Of a stretch of 64,000 bases of DNA, positions 46,590 through 55,370 are shown piece after piece. Position numbers and translations under genes: made by a program. This DNA comes from Bacteroidales bacterium (lineage in GTDB: Bacteria; Bacteroidota; Bacteroidia; Bacteroidales; BM520). Under the pieces are notes generated by a model, which saw only the letters and a program-made list of their open reading frames with translations, did not search any database and was not told the DNA's origin. The DNA is taken from positions 181,222 to 245,221 of the forward strand of contig JAISNV010000028.1 of NCBI GenBank assembly GCA_031276035.1, written 5' to 3'. Position 1 is the stretch's first letter, and each line of letters opens with the position of its first letter.

Positions 46590-47252
46590 ATGGAAGATAG
46601 TATCGCAAAAGAAAAGGTAATGCGGGCAATTATTACCGCTCTTGAAGATAAGGGTAGCTTTGACCCCCAATTAAGAGCGGATGTTGACGGCGATTATTTT
46701 GCTCCTATTGAAATAGGAACCGTACCTTTGGCTTTTGCGGAAAACTTCGTGGATAACGGCGGAATATTTATATTCTGTGAAGACACTAATGATTTGTGCG
46801 GAAAACTTTCATTAGCATCCAAAAACTATAATTGGGGAAACATTTTTTGCAATAAGAATATTATTAAGGCTTATTTGGAACGTGCAGGATTATTATATAA
46901 ATCCGATATTGAAAAACATGATTCCTTCGAAACGGGATTAGTTTTATGCGAATCTCTTGTAGCTCGCCACGGCAGCGTCGTTGTTTCGGCATCATCAAAT
47001 AATGATCTCAAACTTTTAAGTTCAAGCAGTAATATCGTTATTATTGCAGATGTAAATCAAATTGTAGGTGAAATAAAAGATGCGATGCAATTTCTTAAAG
47101 ATAAATTTATCAACTCTTTTCCGCCTTATATCTCTGTAATTACCGGTCCGAGCAAAACAAATGCAATTGAAAATAAATTTGTTGTCGGAGGACAGGGTCC
47201 TAAAAATATTTTTTTATTTTTAACCAACGAAAAAATTAATAATCATGGATGA
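46590..47252 (+). CDS. LUD domain protein (LutC/YkgG-like)
   Basis: A 220-residue protein with one LUD domain. SVITGPSKTNAIENK and VVGGQGPKNIFLFL near the C terminus are the conserved LUD segments. LutC takes part in lactate oxidation, but LUD genes next to ftsH in Bacteroidota occur without lutA or lutB, so their role is unknown. The domain resembles the NagB/CoA-transferase fold. The gene starts 1 base after ftsH and overlaps the next by 8 bases. Confidence 0.85.
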   Translation: MEDSIAKEKVMRAIITALEDKGSFDPQLRADVDGDYFAPIEIGTVPLAFAENFVDNGGIFIFCEDTNDLCGKLSLASKNYNWGNIFCNKNIIKAYLERAGLLYKSDIEKHDSFETGLVLCESLVARHGSVVVSASSNNDLKLLSSSSNIVIIADVNQIVGEIKDAMQFLKDKFINSFPPYISVITGPSKTNAIENKFVVGGQGPKNIFLFLTNEKINNHG

Positions 47253-47451
47253 AACAATGAAATTAGTTTACACAACCAATAAAGAGTATCAAATGAATAT
47301 TATACTCGCCTTATTGGAGGAAGACAATATTAAAGGTAATGTTATCAACAAACATGACTCAACTTACCAAACTTTCGGTGATATTGAGCTTTACGTTGAG
47401 GAGAAAGACTTCGAAAAAGCAAAAGAAATTGTTGACAAAGCAAAACTTTAA
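47245..47451 (+). CDS. DUF2007 domain protein
   Basis: A 68-residue protein, almost entirely the DUF2007 domain: MKLVYTTNKEYQMNIILALL, then IELYVEEKDFEKAKEIVD. This small alpha-beta domain looks like a PII/ACT-type unit and was described as a putative signal-transducing domain, with no established partner. It overlaps the LUD gene by 8 bases and lies 9 bases before cdsA, so it is co-expressed with both. Confidence 0.85.
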   Translation: MDETMKLVYTTNKEYQMNIILALLEEDNIKGNVINKHDSTYQTFGDIELYVEEKDFEKAKEIVDKAKL

Positions 47452-47460
47452 TAAGAAAAA

Positions 47461-48276
47461 GTGAAAAATTTTATTATTCGTACTCTTTCCGCAATAATCT
47501 TTGCAGCAGCAGTATTAACAGCTTTTTACTTCGGTAAAACCGTAACTTTCTTTTTGTTCGGCATTTTTATGACCATAATTCTTTGTGAATATAAAAACTT
47601 TTCAACTTTTAAAAATATTTTCGGATTGGTTTTATATGCACTTCTTGGTGTAATTTTTTATTTCATAGGAGTTTACGGCAGTGATCCCATTTCAATGAGG
47701 CAGTGGGGAGCATTAACAATCTTGTTTTTAATTGCTTTCTTCATGATTATTTCCCAAAGAAATTTACAGTTTTCTCCTTTCGTTAATAAAGTTTCAATGT
47801 TTTTCTACACAGTTGTTCCGTTTATAATGTTTATGTCTTTTTTCGATTTTTCGGAGCGACTTTTCAACGGGAATAGTTTTTTACTTCCATTTATATTTAT
47901 AGCAACTATCTGGATCGGAGATTCTTTTGCATATATTTTAGGTTCGATTATCGGCAAACATAAGATGGCGCCTAAAATTTCCCCTGCTAAAACCTGGGAA
48001 GGATTTATAGGCGGACTATGCGCTGTTATTCTTGCCATGATAATATTCCGTGTTATTGTCCCTGTTCAATCTTATTTCTTTTGGATACTTTTCGGAATAA
48101 TAATTTATATTCTCGGAACGTTTGGTGACTTGACCGAATCAATGTTGAAACGCAAAGCCGATTTAAAAGATTCCGGTTGTATGATGCCCGGCCACGGCGG
48201 TGCATTCGACCGATTTGATTCTTTTATTCTTGCCGTACCGTTTACAGCGTTGCTATTGTTAACCTTTAATATTTAG
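47461..48276 (+). CDS. cdsA: phosphatidate cytidylyltransferase CdsA
   Basis: Makes CDP-diacylglycerol from phosphatidic acid and CTP, the branch point of phospholipid synthesis. About seven to eight helices. The family signature lies in the last 50 residues: SMLKRKADLKDSG followed by PGHGGAFDRFDS, with the paired Asp residues that bind Mg2+. SPAKTWEGFIGG is the second conserved block. GTG is the most upstream start after the DUF2007 stop. 271 residues, normal length. psd follows after 155 bases, giving two steps of phosphatidylethanolamine synthesis in one cluster. Confidence 0.96.
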   Translation: MKNFIIRTLSAIIFAAAVLTAFYFGKTVTFFLFGIFMTIILCEYKNFSTFKNIFGLVLYALLGVIFYFIGVYGSDPISMRQWGALTILFLIAFFMIISQRNLQFSPFVNKVSMFFYTVVPFIMFMSFFDFSERLFNGNSFLLPFIFIATIWIGDSFAYILGSIIGKHKMAPKISPAKTWEGFIGGLCAVILAMIIFRVIVPVQSYFFWILFGIIIYILGTFGDLTESMLKRKADLKDSGCMMPGHGGAFDRFDSFILAVPFTALLLLTFNI

Positions 48277-48431
48277 TGATTAGAATAGCAGATAAATAAG
48301 ATTGCTATTTCGAATAAAATAAGAAATTTGATGATTCTCCTTGATTTACAAGACACCCGACTCTATATGATGAAATCAAAATTCAAAACAAAACAAATAA
48401 AATTATACTTATATTAAAAATATTTACAAAA

Positions 48432-49088
48432 ATGAAAATTCACAAAGAAGGTCGAAAAGCAATATTTTACGGTACATTTATCGCAATAATACTGGCTATT
48501 CTATCGCTGTTTATTCTCAGCGGACCCAATACTATTGAAATAATAATCTTCTGTGTAATTATTATTGGAATATTGTTATTGATATTCTTCTACAGGCATC
48601 CTAACAGACACAAACATATTAACAAAGACGCAATAATGATTCCCGCCGACGGTAAGATAGTTGTTTGTGAAAGAGTTTTTGAAAATACCTATTTCAAGAA
48701 AGAATGTATGCAAGTATCAATCTTTATGTCGGTTTTCAATGTACATGTTAACTGGATTCCTGCTTCAGGAACAGTAGTTTTTAAAGATCACAAAGACGGA
48801 GAAAATTATCCTGCTTATAATCCGAAATCTTCGCATCTGAATGAAAGATGTTGCACAGTAATTAGGCTTGAAGACGGAAGGGAAATTATGTTGACTCAAA
48901 TAGCCGGTCTCGTTGCCCGCAGAGTTATAAATCAAGTTAAAGTCGGCGATAAAGTTAAGCAGGGCGACGAGCTCGGAATTATCAAATTCGGTTCGCGTGT
49001 CGACATTCATCTGCCTATTGATATGGAAGTTGAAGTTGAAATGGAACAAAACGTCAGGGCAATGAAAACCATTCTCGCAAAATTATAA
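48432..49088 (+). CDS. psd: phosphatidylserine decarboxylase family proenzyme
   Basis: Converts phosphatidylserine to phosphatidylethanolamine. Two N-terminal helices (residues ~12-30 and 34-54) anchor it. MSVFNVHVNW carries the conserved His, and FGSRVDIHLP contains the Gly187-Ser188 site where the proenzyme cuts itself to form the pyruvoyl group. At 218 residues it belongs to the short group II enzymes of Bacteroidota. It follows cdsA; pssA is not in the window. The ATPase of the next module starts 22 bases after the stop. Confidence 0.94.
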   Translation: MKIHKEGRKAIFYGTFIAIILAILSLFILSGPNTIEIIIFCVIIIGILLLIFFYRHPNRHKHINKDAIMIPADGKIVVCERVFENTYFKKECMQVSIFMSVFNVHVNWIPASGTVVFKDHKDGENYPAYNPKSSHLNERCCTVIRLEDGREIMLTQIAGLVARRVINQVKVGDKVKQGDELGIIKFGSRVDIHLPIDMEVEVEMEQNVRAMKTILAKL

Positions 49089-49110
49089 ACATCACACTAA
49101 AAAAATAAAA

Positions 49111-49848
49111 ATGGATAGAAAGGTTAAATCGGTAGAGATAAAAAATCTCTGGGGAAGAATAAACATCAACTGGACTGATGTTTTTGAAGATGTAAATGTT
49201 ATAGTTGGAATTAACGGTTCCGGAAAAAGCACCACATTAAAAGCCATGTACACTTTACTCAGCAATCCGAACTGCGATATGTCGTCTTTTCCTTTCGATT
49301 ATATTTCAATAAAAATTGGAGATGAAGAAATTCGTTCCGATAAAAATAATAATCTCAAACAACCTTTTCTTATTGAAACATTAAACCGAGACGAAAATTC
49401 TTATGATTACATCGTCAACAAATTAAAGCTTTACAAAGAATTAGAAGACATCGAACATCAAAATAAACGATTCGAATATTTCGCATCTATTATAAATCAA
49501 TTATTTATAAAAACAAAGAAAACATTGGATCTTACATCGGATTCAACTATACAATTCAGAGATTCAAAACAGAACATTATTAAGTTTGAAAAATTATCTC
49601 TGGGCGAAAAACAAATGTTAGTGTTTCTCTACAAGGTTTTTTTAACGCGCGAAAAACCTTATATTCTATTTCTTGACGAGCCCGAATTATCTCTATATGT
49701 CGGATGGCAATCATATCTAATAGACATTATCAAAAAATTAAATCCCAATTGTCAGTTATTTATTGTAACACACTCTCCCAACATTTTTAGTAACGGCTGG
49801 GGATCAAGAGTTGTTCATATCGAGGATTATTTTACTGAAGTTGAATAA
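49111..49848 (+). CDS. small AAA/ABC-type ATPase of a DUF4435 pair
   Basis: A 245-residue SMC/OLD-like ATPase with no membrane segments. Walker A is GINGSGKST (residues 33-41), the ABC-type signature LSLGEKQ (162-168), Walker B YILFLDEPELSL (184-195), and the H-loop VTHSPN (219-224). The insert between Walker A and the signature is only about 120 residues, far shorter than in OLD or RecF. The stop abuts the start of a DUF4435 gene, so the two are translated together. ATPase plus DUF4435 (Toprim-like) is the architecture of PARIS (AriA-AriB) and related defence systems; here a role in immunity is inference, since the pair sits in a lipid operon. Confidence 0.85.
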   Translation: MDRKVKSVEIKNLWGRININWTDVFEDVNVIVGINGSGKSTTLKAMYTLLSNPNCDMSSFPFDYISIKIGDEEIRSDKNNNLKQPFLIETLNRDENSYDYIVNKLKLYKELEDIEHQNKRFEYFASIINQLFIKTKKTLDLTSDSTIQFRDSKQNIIKFEKLSLGEKQMLVFLYKVFLTREKPYILFLDEPELSLYVGWQSYLIDIIKKLNPNCQLFIVTHSPNIFSNGWGSRVVHIEDYFTEVE

Positions 49849-50982
49849 ATGGAATCATCAAGAGAGGAATTTTACAAATTTGCAGCTGCAAATTATGCAG
49901 GAACGGCAGTTATTAAAAAGTTAACTGCGGCAGTACATGTTGAGGGCACTTCGGATATTCATTTCTGGAAAAAGATCTTTAAACAGTTTTATCCTAAAGG
50001 AAAGTTTGAATTTATGGCTTATTCAAAAGCTTATAATGAAAAGGGAAATGATGAGAGTTATGCCAGCGGTTCAATGCATTGCTTGAATTATAAACCGTAT
50101 TTATCTGATAAATTTTTTATCTGTATTGATAGTGACGAAAGGTACCTCAGAGAAGAAGCGGATATAAATATCAAAAATTATATCTTTCAAACATATACAT
50201 ATTCCATTGAGAATCATTATTGTTATGCTCCTAAATTAAATTTCGGTTGTATTATTGCCACCGGACTTAATATACAAAAGTACTTTTCGCCTCTTGTTAA
50301 TGATTTTTTTGATTTCAGAAAATTTTTAAAGGAATATTCGAATATCATTTATGAAATATTTATTTGGCATATGTATTTTTCAAAAATCGGCAGCTCAGAA
50401 TTATGTGTCATGCCTTTTAATAACATTATCACAATAAAGGGAAAGGTTCCTGCAAATCAGGTAAGTAATAATGGATCCGGACTTATAAGAAGGTTGAAAG
50501 ATAAAGTTAATTCCAAAATGAATAAACTGAAGCGGGAATATCCTGATGTTGACATTGAACCCTATAAGGAACATTATGCTCAGTTAGGCGTTAATCCCGA
50601 TAATGTTTATTTATTTATTCGAGGGCACAATTTACTGGGATTTCTTTCCAAGATTGGAGAAAGATGTTGTGAGTATTTACTCGGCTTAGAAAAAGAGAAT
50701 CTCGGAAACAACACAAAATTAATCAAGAACATACATCAGAAAACAAAATCATTTAAAAATGTTACTCAAAGAAAGATTTGGTTCGATGATTATGAATGTA
50801 TGAATAAGATTCAGGATGATGTGAACTTTTTTTTCAGAATGAAAAATGGAAAAGGTAAAAAGAATATTAGCGAAGGATACGGGAATATGATGGATGGAAA
50901 CTCGAACGATTATCCAAAATCAGAAAACAGTGATCCGAAACATGAGGCCGAAAACTCAGAATCTAAAATTCAGAATCAATAA
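49849..50982 (+). CDS. DUF4435 domain protein (Toprim-like putative nuclease)
   Basis: A 377-residue protein. Its N-terminal part has Toprim-type motifs: AAVHVEGTSDIHFW with Glu32, FFICIDSDERYL with Asp94 and Asp96, and TYSIENHYC with Glu121. DUF4435 is the domain of AriB, the effector of PARIS. The middle (about 140-330) is helical and has a Cys-rich GERCCEYLLG. The last 35 residues are polar and low in complexity (many Asn, Ser, Glu, Lys). It is directly adjacent to the ATPase gene (no gap). Metal-dependent cutting of nucleic acid under ATPase control is a likely but untested activity. Confidence 0.85.
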   Translation: MESSREEFYKFAAANYAGTAVIKKLTAAVHVEGTSDIHFWKKIFKQFYPKGKFEFMAYSKAYNEKGNDESYASGSMHCLNYKPYLSDKFFICIDSDERYLREEADINIKNYIFQTYTYSIENHYCYAPKLNFGCIIATGLNIQKYFSPLVNDFFDFRKFLKEYSNIIYEIFIWHMYFSKIGSSELCVMPFNNIITIKGKVPANQVSNNGSGLIRRLKDKVNSKMNKLKREYPDVDIEPYKEHYAQLGVNPDNVYLFIRGHNLLGFLSKIGERCCEYLLGLEKENLGNNTKLIKNIHQKTKSFKNVTQRKIWFDDYECMNKIQDDVNFFFRMKNGKGKKNISEGYGNMMDGNSNDYPKSENSDPKHEAENSESKIQNQ

Positions 50983-50990
50983 ACCAAGTT

Positions 50991-52028
50991 ATGATTTGTC
51001 CTCCATATTTGAAATCCGGTGATTCCGTTGCAATTGTAGCACCGGCACGAAAGATTGCTTTGAGCGAGATATCCCAAAGTATTGAAATCTTACAATCATG
51101 GGGGCTAAAAGTAATTTTTTCTAAGAATCTCTTTGAGTCCTACGACCAATTTGCCGGAACTGATATGCAACGCGCCGATGACTTTCAAGAAGCAATCAAC
51201 AATCCTGAAATCAAAGCTATTTTCTGCGCCCGCGGAGGCTACGGCAGTGTCCGTATTATTGATCAAATAGATTTTTCTCCTTTACTTTCATCTCCAAAAT
51301 GGATTATTGGATTCAGCGACATAACCGTTTTTCACTCCAAACTTAATACACTCGGCATAGAAAGCCTTCACGCTCCTGTTCTGACAACTTTAAGCGATGC
51401 ACCGCCCGAAACATTAATCAAGATTAAAAACACTCTTTTCGGAGAAGCATTACAATATAATATTCAACTTAATAAAGCAAACAGTTTAAATATTGATGGT
51501 GAATGTACCGGCGAATTAATCGGAGGAAATTTATCTATCCTCTACTCATTATTAGGCAGTAATTGTGATATTGATTTTAGAAACAAGATTTTATTTATTG
51601 AAGATTTAGACGAATATTTTTATCATATTGATAGAATTATGACGGCACTGAAACGTGCCGGAAAATTATCCGAATTAAACGGATTGATTGTGGGAGATAT
51701 TGCAAAAATGAATGATAATTCAATTCCTTTCGGAAAAACCGCAGAGGAAATTATACATGATATTGTGGGAGAATATAATTATCCTGTTTGTTTTAACTTT
51801 CCGGCTGGACATATTCCCAACAACAATCCTTTAATACTGGGAAGAAATATTTCATTAACTATCAATAAAACAAATATTAACATTGATTTCTTCACAAAAA
51901 CCACAGACAAGGCAATACCTAATTCGAAAAAAAGAATTATAAAATTATCATTAGTATTGCTGGCATTCTTCGTAATGATTTGGGTAGTTTATAAAATTGC
52001 GAGCCATTTTATTTTGAAAATGTTCTGA
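50991..52028 (+). CDS. LD-carboxypeptidase (S66 family) with a C-terminal membrane helix
   Basis: Cleaves D-Ala from L,D-tetrapeptides in murein recycling. ARGGYGSVRIID, GFSDITVFHSKL (nucleophile Ser), LFIEDLDEYFYHIDR (Glu) and FNFPAGHIPNN (His) give the Ser-His-Glu site of the family. The core is about 305 residues; a basic linker and one hydrophobic helix (about residues 315-342, LSLVLLAFFVMIWVVYKI) follow. S66 enzymes are usually soluble, so the anchor is unusual. It starts 8 bases after the DUF4435 gene and is co-oriented with it. Confidence 0.92.
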   Translation: MICPPYLKSGDSVAIVAPARKIALSEISQSIEILQSWGLKVIFSKNLFESYDQFAGTDMQRADDFQEAINNPEIKAIFCARGGYGSVRIIDQIDFSPLLSSPKWIIGFSDITVFHSKLNTLGIESLHAPVLTTLSDAPPETLIKIKNTLFGEALQYNIQLNKANSLNIDGECTGELIGGNLSILYSLLGSNCDIDFRNKILFIEDLDEYFYHIDRIMTALKRAGKLSELNGLIVGDIAKMNDNSIPFGKTAEEIIHDIVGEYNYPVCFNFPAGHIPNNNPLILGRNISLTINKTNINIDFFTKTTDKAIPNSKKRIIKLSLVLLAFFVMIWVVYKIASHFILKMF

Positions 52029-52117
52029 AAAGTTCAAGAATACAAAGTCTGTCGTTTTTGTGTTCCCATTTAATTAATTTCTTAATTCTTATTTATTAAA
52101 TTTCTAAATTAAAAAGT

Positions 52118-52125
52118 TATATTTG
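52118..52125 (+). promoter_or_regulatory. promoter core (TATATTTG) of the MFS gene
   Basis: TAnnTTTG match 28 bases before the ATG at 52154. No -33 box at the expected distance. Confidence 0.45.
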
Positions 52126-52153
52126 CAGAAATTATAATAAAATTAAGTTAATT

Positions 52154-53344
52154 ATGAAAAATTCTTTATCAGTATTTGCAGTCTTTTTGGTTTTCCTAGC
52201 AATGGGTTTCGGCGATGCAGCCGGACAATTAGTTTCCATTATTGAAAAAGCTTTTAATGTTACGCCTTTTACGGCATCATTGGTTTCATTCTCTGGAATG
52301 ATAATGTTTGGTGTTTTATCAGTGCCTATGGGCGTCCAACAATCGAAGATTGGTAAAAAGAAAATGCTGATAATCGGATTACTATTTTTCTTGTTGGGAG
52401 CAATACTTCCGATAATTGCATTTACCTTTCCGACAATTTTATTAGCCGTATTACTGATGGGCGCCGGCGCAACTATTTTGCAAGTATCGGGAAATCCGCT
52501 GATGAGAGATGTTTCATCACCCGGAAAATATTCCAGCAACTTATCATTTGCTCAGGCAATCAAGGCAATCGGCACACTTTCTACATCTCTTATCATTGTA
52601 ATTGCAGGAACATCATTAATGAAATACGGATGGTTTACTCTAAATGGAGAAAACGGCGAGTTAATTAATATCGGTTTCCGCATTCTATTTCCAATATTTG
52701 CATGTGTATTATTGTTAACATTAATACTTGTAATAATATTTGTTCCTAATGCCACAAAACAAGATATAGAGAAACCTACCACTTTAGGTAAATGTATTAA
52801 AACTTTAGGAAATCCATACATTTTAGTTATGTTCCTCGGAATATTCTTCTATTGTGGTGCCGAAGCATCCATGTTTAACAGAATTCCTTCAATATTTGCA
52901 AATTCTCCCGAAATCGCTTCATCAGGTAATATAGTGTTTATCGTCGCTTTATTTGTTGGCAGGCTTTTAGGAGGAATTATCCTAAGATATGTAAAACCGA
53001 AGACATTTTTATATATGACAATAGCCATATCAATTCTCGGAAACCTCATGCTCTTCATTCCAAATAATAATATCAGCACATGGATAAGCTTTATACTAAT
53101 TGGTATAGGATTTGCCAATATTTTTCCGCTTATCTTCTCAATGTGTATTGAAAGGTATCCTGAGAAAAGTAATGAAATATCAGGATTAATGACAACCGCA
53201 ATCGTTGGTGCCGCTTTTGTTCCGCTATTGACAGGATTAGTTGCCAATTACGATTCTAAACTTGCATTCTTAATTCCGCTTGCTTGCTTAATTTATTTGA
53301 CTTTCGTTGCATTAGTAAATAGAAAATCTGCAAAAAGCAATTAA
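52154..53344 (+). CDS. MFS transporter, sugar permease-like
   Basis: A 396-residue secondary transporter with twelve predicted helices. LAMGFGDAAGQLVSIIEKAF and SGMIMFGVLSVPMGVQQSKIG match the fucose/glucose MFS group (FHS type), in which the second loop has the MFS A-motif-like segment. GAGATILQVSGNPLMRD is also typical of this group. Substrate is not determined; a sugar is likely. It stands alone with its own promoter core. Confidence 0.85.
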   Translation: MKNSLSVFAVFLVFLAMGFGDAAGQLVSIIEKAFNVTPFTASLVSFSGMIMFGVLSVPMGVQQSKIGKKKMLIIGLLFFLLGAILPIIAFTFPTILLAVLLMGAGATILQVSGNPLMRDVSSPGKYSSNLSFAQAIKAIGTLSTSLIIVIAGTSLMKYGWFTLNGENGELINIGFRILFPIFACVLLLTLILVIIFVPNATKQDIEKPTTLGKCIKTLGNPYILVMFLGIFFYCGAEASMFNRIPSIFANSPEIASSGNIVFIVALFVGRLLGGIILRYVKPKTFLYMTIAISILGNLMLFIPNNNISTWISFILIGIGFANIFPLIFSMCIERYPEKSNEISGLMTTAIVGAAFVPLLTGLVANYDSKLAFLIPLACLIYLTFVALVNRKSAKSN

Positions 53345-53535
53345 GAATTAAAGATTATAATTAGTAAAGATGGCTAAGATATAGTTTCAATAGGTAATAA
53401 CAAAAATTTGTTATTCGGTATTTTATTTACAAGTATATAAATAAGTTAGGAAAGTTTTGTTATTTTATCTACACAAATTTTGATTGCAATATAAAATCAA
53501 TGTGTATAAAAAGATACGAAATTTTAAACCTAAGA

Positions 53536-54906
53536 TTATCCGAACAAATATCTGAAAACTTCATCTATCCTGTTCAATCCGATGATTTCTATATTTGCTC
53601 CTCTAATATCCAGTTTTTTTATTCCGTAACCTGAAATTATCATCTTTTTAAATCCTATCTTTTCAGCTTCGGAAATTCTCTTTTCGATATGAGTTACCGG
53701 TCGAACTTCGCCTGCCAAGCCTATCTCTCCGGCAAAACAATAATCATGATTTAGAGGCATATCAACAGTAGATGATAATACAGCGCTCACAACAGCCAAA
53801 TCTATCGCCGGATCATCAATTCTAATACCGCCGGCAATATTTAGAAATACATCTTTCGACGAAAGTTTAAAATTACATCTTTTTTCCAAAACGGCTAAAA
53901 GCATATTCAATCTTCTGATATCAAACCCCGTAGTTGTGCGTTGCGGAGCTCCGAAAGCCGAAGTACCAACCAAAGCCTGAACCTCAACAATTATCGGACG
54001 CATTCCCTCCATTGTAGCGCCAATACTTATTCCGCTGAGATTTTCGGTATTGTTCGAAAGTAAAACTTCCGAAGGATTATTCACTTGAATTAGTCCCGAT
54101 TGCTGCATAAAATACATTCCCAACTCGGAAGCAGAACCGAACCTGTTTTTTATTGTCCTCAATATTCTGTATCCGTAATTTCTTTCTCCTTCGAACATAA
54201 TCACGGCATCCACAATATGTTCCAAAATTTTCGGACCGGCAATAGAGCCGTCTTTTGTAATATGCCCAATCAAAAATACTGGTACTTGGCTTGATTTTGC
54301 ATATTGCTGAAAGGCCGCGGTACATTCTCTAATCTGCATTATACTTCCTGCGGAAGATTCAAAAGATGTATTGTAAATAGTTTGTATTGAATCGATAATA
54401 ACTAAATCCGGATTTAATTTTTTTACTTCATCGAAAATAATATCTATATCCGTTTCATTCAGAAGAAATAAATTATCGGAATTATTTTTTTTAATTCTGT
54501 CATAACGCATTTTAATCTGGCTCTTACTTTCTTCACCGCTCACATAAAGCACTTTTAAATCTTTCAGACCTATAGCAATTTGGAGCATAAGAGTAGATTT
54601 TCCGATTCCGGGTTCACCTCCCACGAGCACAATAGAACCTTTAACAATTCCTCCACCGAGTACGCGATTAAATTCGTTATCATCGCTATGAATCCTTATC
54701 TCATTGTCGTCATAACTTATTTCATCAATCTTTACAGGAGTTGAATTTTGAATAAAACCGTGTGGTTTTCTATCTTCTTTTTTATCTTGTTTAATATGTT
54801 CTTCCCTGAAAGTATTCCATTCGCCGCATGCAGGGCATTTTCCCATCCATTTCATACTTTCGTTGCCGCAATTTGTACACAAAAAAACAGTCTTAGTCTT
54901 TGCCAT
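53536..54906 (-). CDS. radA: DNA repair protein RadA
   Basis: RecA-related helicase that promotes branch migration in recombination. A four-Cys zinc finger lies at Cys10, Cys13, Cys24 and Cys27. Walker A is GGEPGIGKST (residues 96-105), and the RadA-specific KNRFG follows near residue 255. The C-terminal part is the Lon-protease-like domain without a complete catalytic dyad. At 456 residues it is the normal size. It lies 2 bases after rfaE2, which is an unusual operon partner for a repair gene. Confidence 0.97.
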   Translation of the reverse strand: MAKTKTVFLCTNCGNESMKWMGKCPACGEWNTFREEHIKQDKKEDRKPHGFIQNSTPVKIDEISYDDNEIRIHSDDNEFNRVLGGGIVKGSIVLVGGEPGIGKSTLMLQIAIGLKDLKVLYVSGEESKSQIKMRYDRIKKNNSDNLFLLNETDIDIIFDEVKKLNPDLVIIDSIQTIYNTSFESSAGSIMQIRECTAAFQQYAKSSQVPVFLIGHITKDGSIAGPKILEHIVDAVIMFEGERNYGYRILRTIKNRFGSASELGMYFMQQSGLIQVNNPSEVLLSNNTENLSGISIGATMEGMRPIIVEVQALVGTSAFGAPQRTTTGFDIRRLNMLLAVLEKRCNFKLSSKDVFLNIAGGIRIDDPAIDLAVVSAVLSSTVDMPLNHDYCFAGEIGLAGEVRPVTHIEKRISEAEKIGFKKMIISGYGIKKLDIRGANIEIIGLNRIDEVFRYLFG

Positions 54907-54908
54907 AA

Positions 54909-55370
54909 TTACATTTTAGATATTATTGATGAAGAAGAATAACCTTCTTTAAAAGGAAGAATAACAACTTCACCGCCCATCTTTTTAACGAAATTGGCAC
55001 CGATGATATTATCAACGGAATAATCGCCACCTTTCACAAGCACATTCGGTCTAATTCTTTTAATTAATTTTAATGGTGTTTCTTCATCAAACATTACTAT
55101 GAAATCAACAAAAGATAAAGAAGCAAGTAAAAGTGCTCTATCGTTTTCATTATTAACCGGTCTATTTTCGCCCTTTAGTTTTCGTACGGAATTATCTGTA
55201 TTTAAACCTACTATTAAAACATCTCCAAATTTAGCCGCATTAAATAAATATTCCACATGCCCCGCATGCAAAATATCAAAGCAACCGTTGGTAAACACGA
55301 TTTTTTTGTCTGAGTCCAATTGTAATCCGTCGATACTAACAATTTTCTGTTGCGGTTCTTCGACTTTCAT
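54909..55370 (-). CDS. rfaE2: D-glycero-beta-D-manno-heptose 1-phosphate adenylyltransferase RfaE2
   Basis: Nucleotidyltransferase that makes ADP-heptose for the LPS core or S-layer glycan. The cytidylyltransferase-fold motif GCFDILHAGH lies at residues 29-38, and VKGGDYSVDNI and the ISxx-like SSSIISKM end are typical of the C-terminal half of HldE. Only this domain is present (153 residues), so the kinase RfaE1 must be encoded elsewhere. The ATG at 55370 overlaps the flippase-like gene by 35 bases, which suggests coupling. Confidence 0.93.
   Translation of the reverse strand: MKVEEPQQKIVSIDGLQLDSDKKIVFTNGCFDILHAGHVEYLFNAAKFGDVLIVGLNTDNSVRKLKGENRPVNNENDRALLLASLSFVDFIVMFDEETPLKLIKRIRPNVLVKGGDYSVDNIIGANFVKKMGGEVVILPFKEGYSSSSIISKM

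Noticed and set aside
49111..50982. Calling the ATPase/DUF4435 pair a true PARIS system
   Set aside because: The ATPase is far shorter than AriA and the location is not a defence island, so only a PARIS/OLD-like architecture is claimed.
52050..52062. TGTCGTTTTTGTG, similar to the dnaK/hsp20 motif, before the MFS gene
   Set aside because: It has one extra T and a changed last base, lacks an inverted partner, and the gene is not a stress gene; probably chance in AT-rich DNA.
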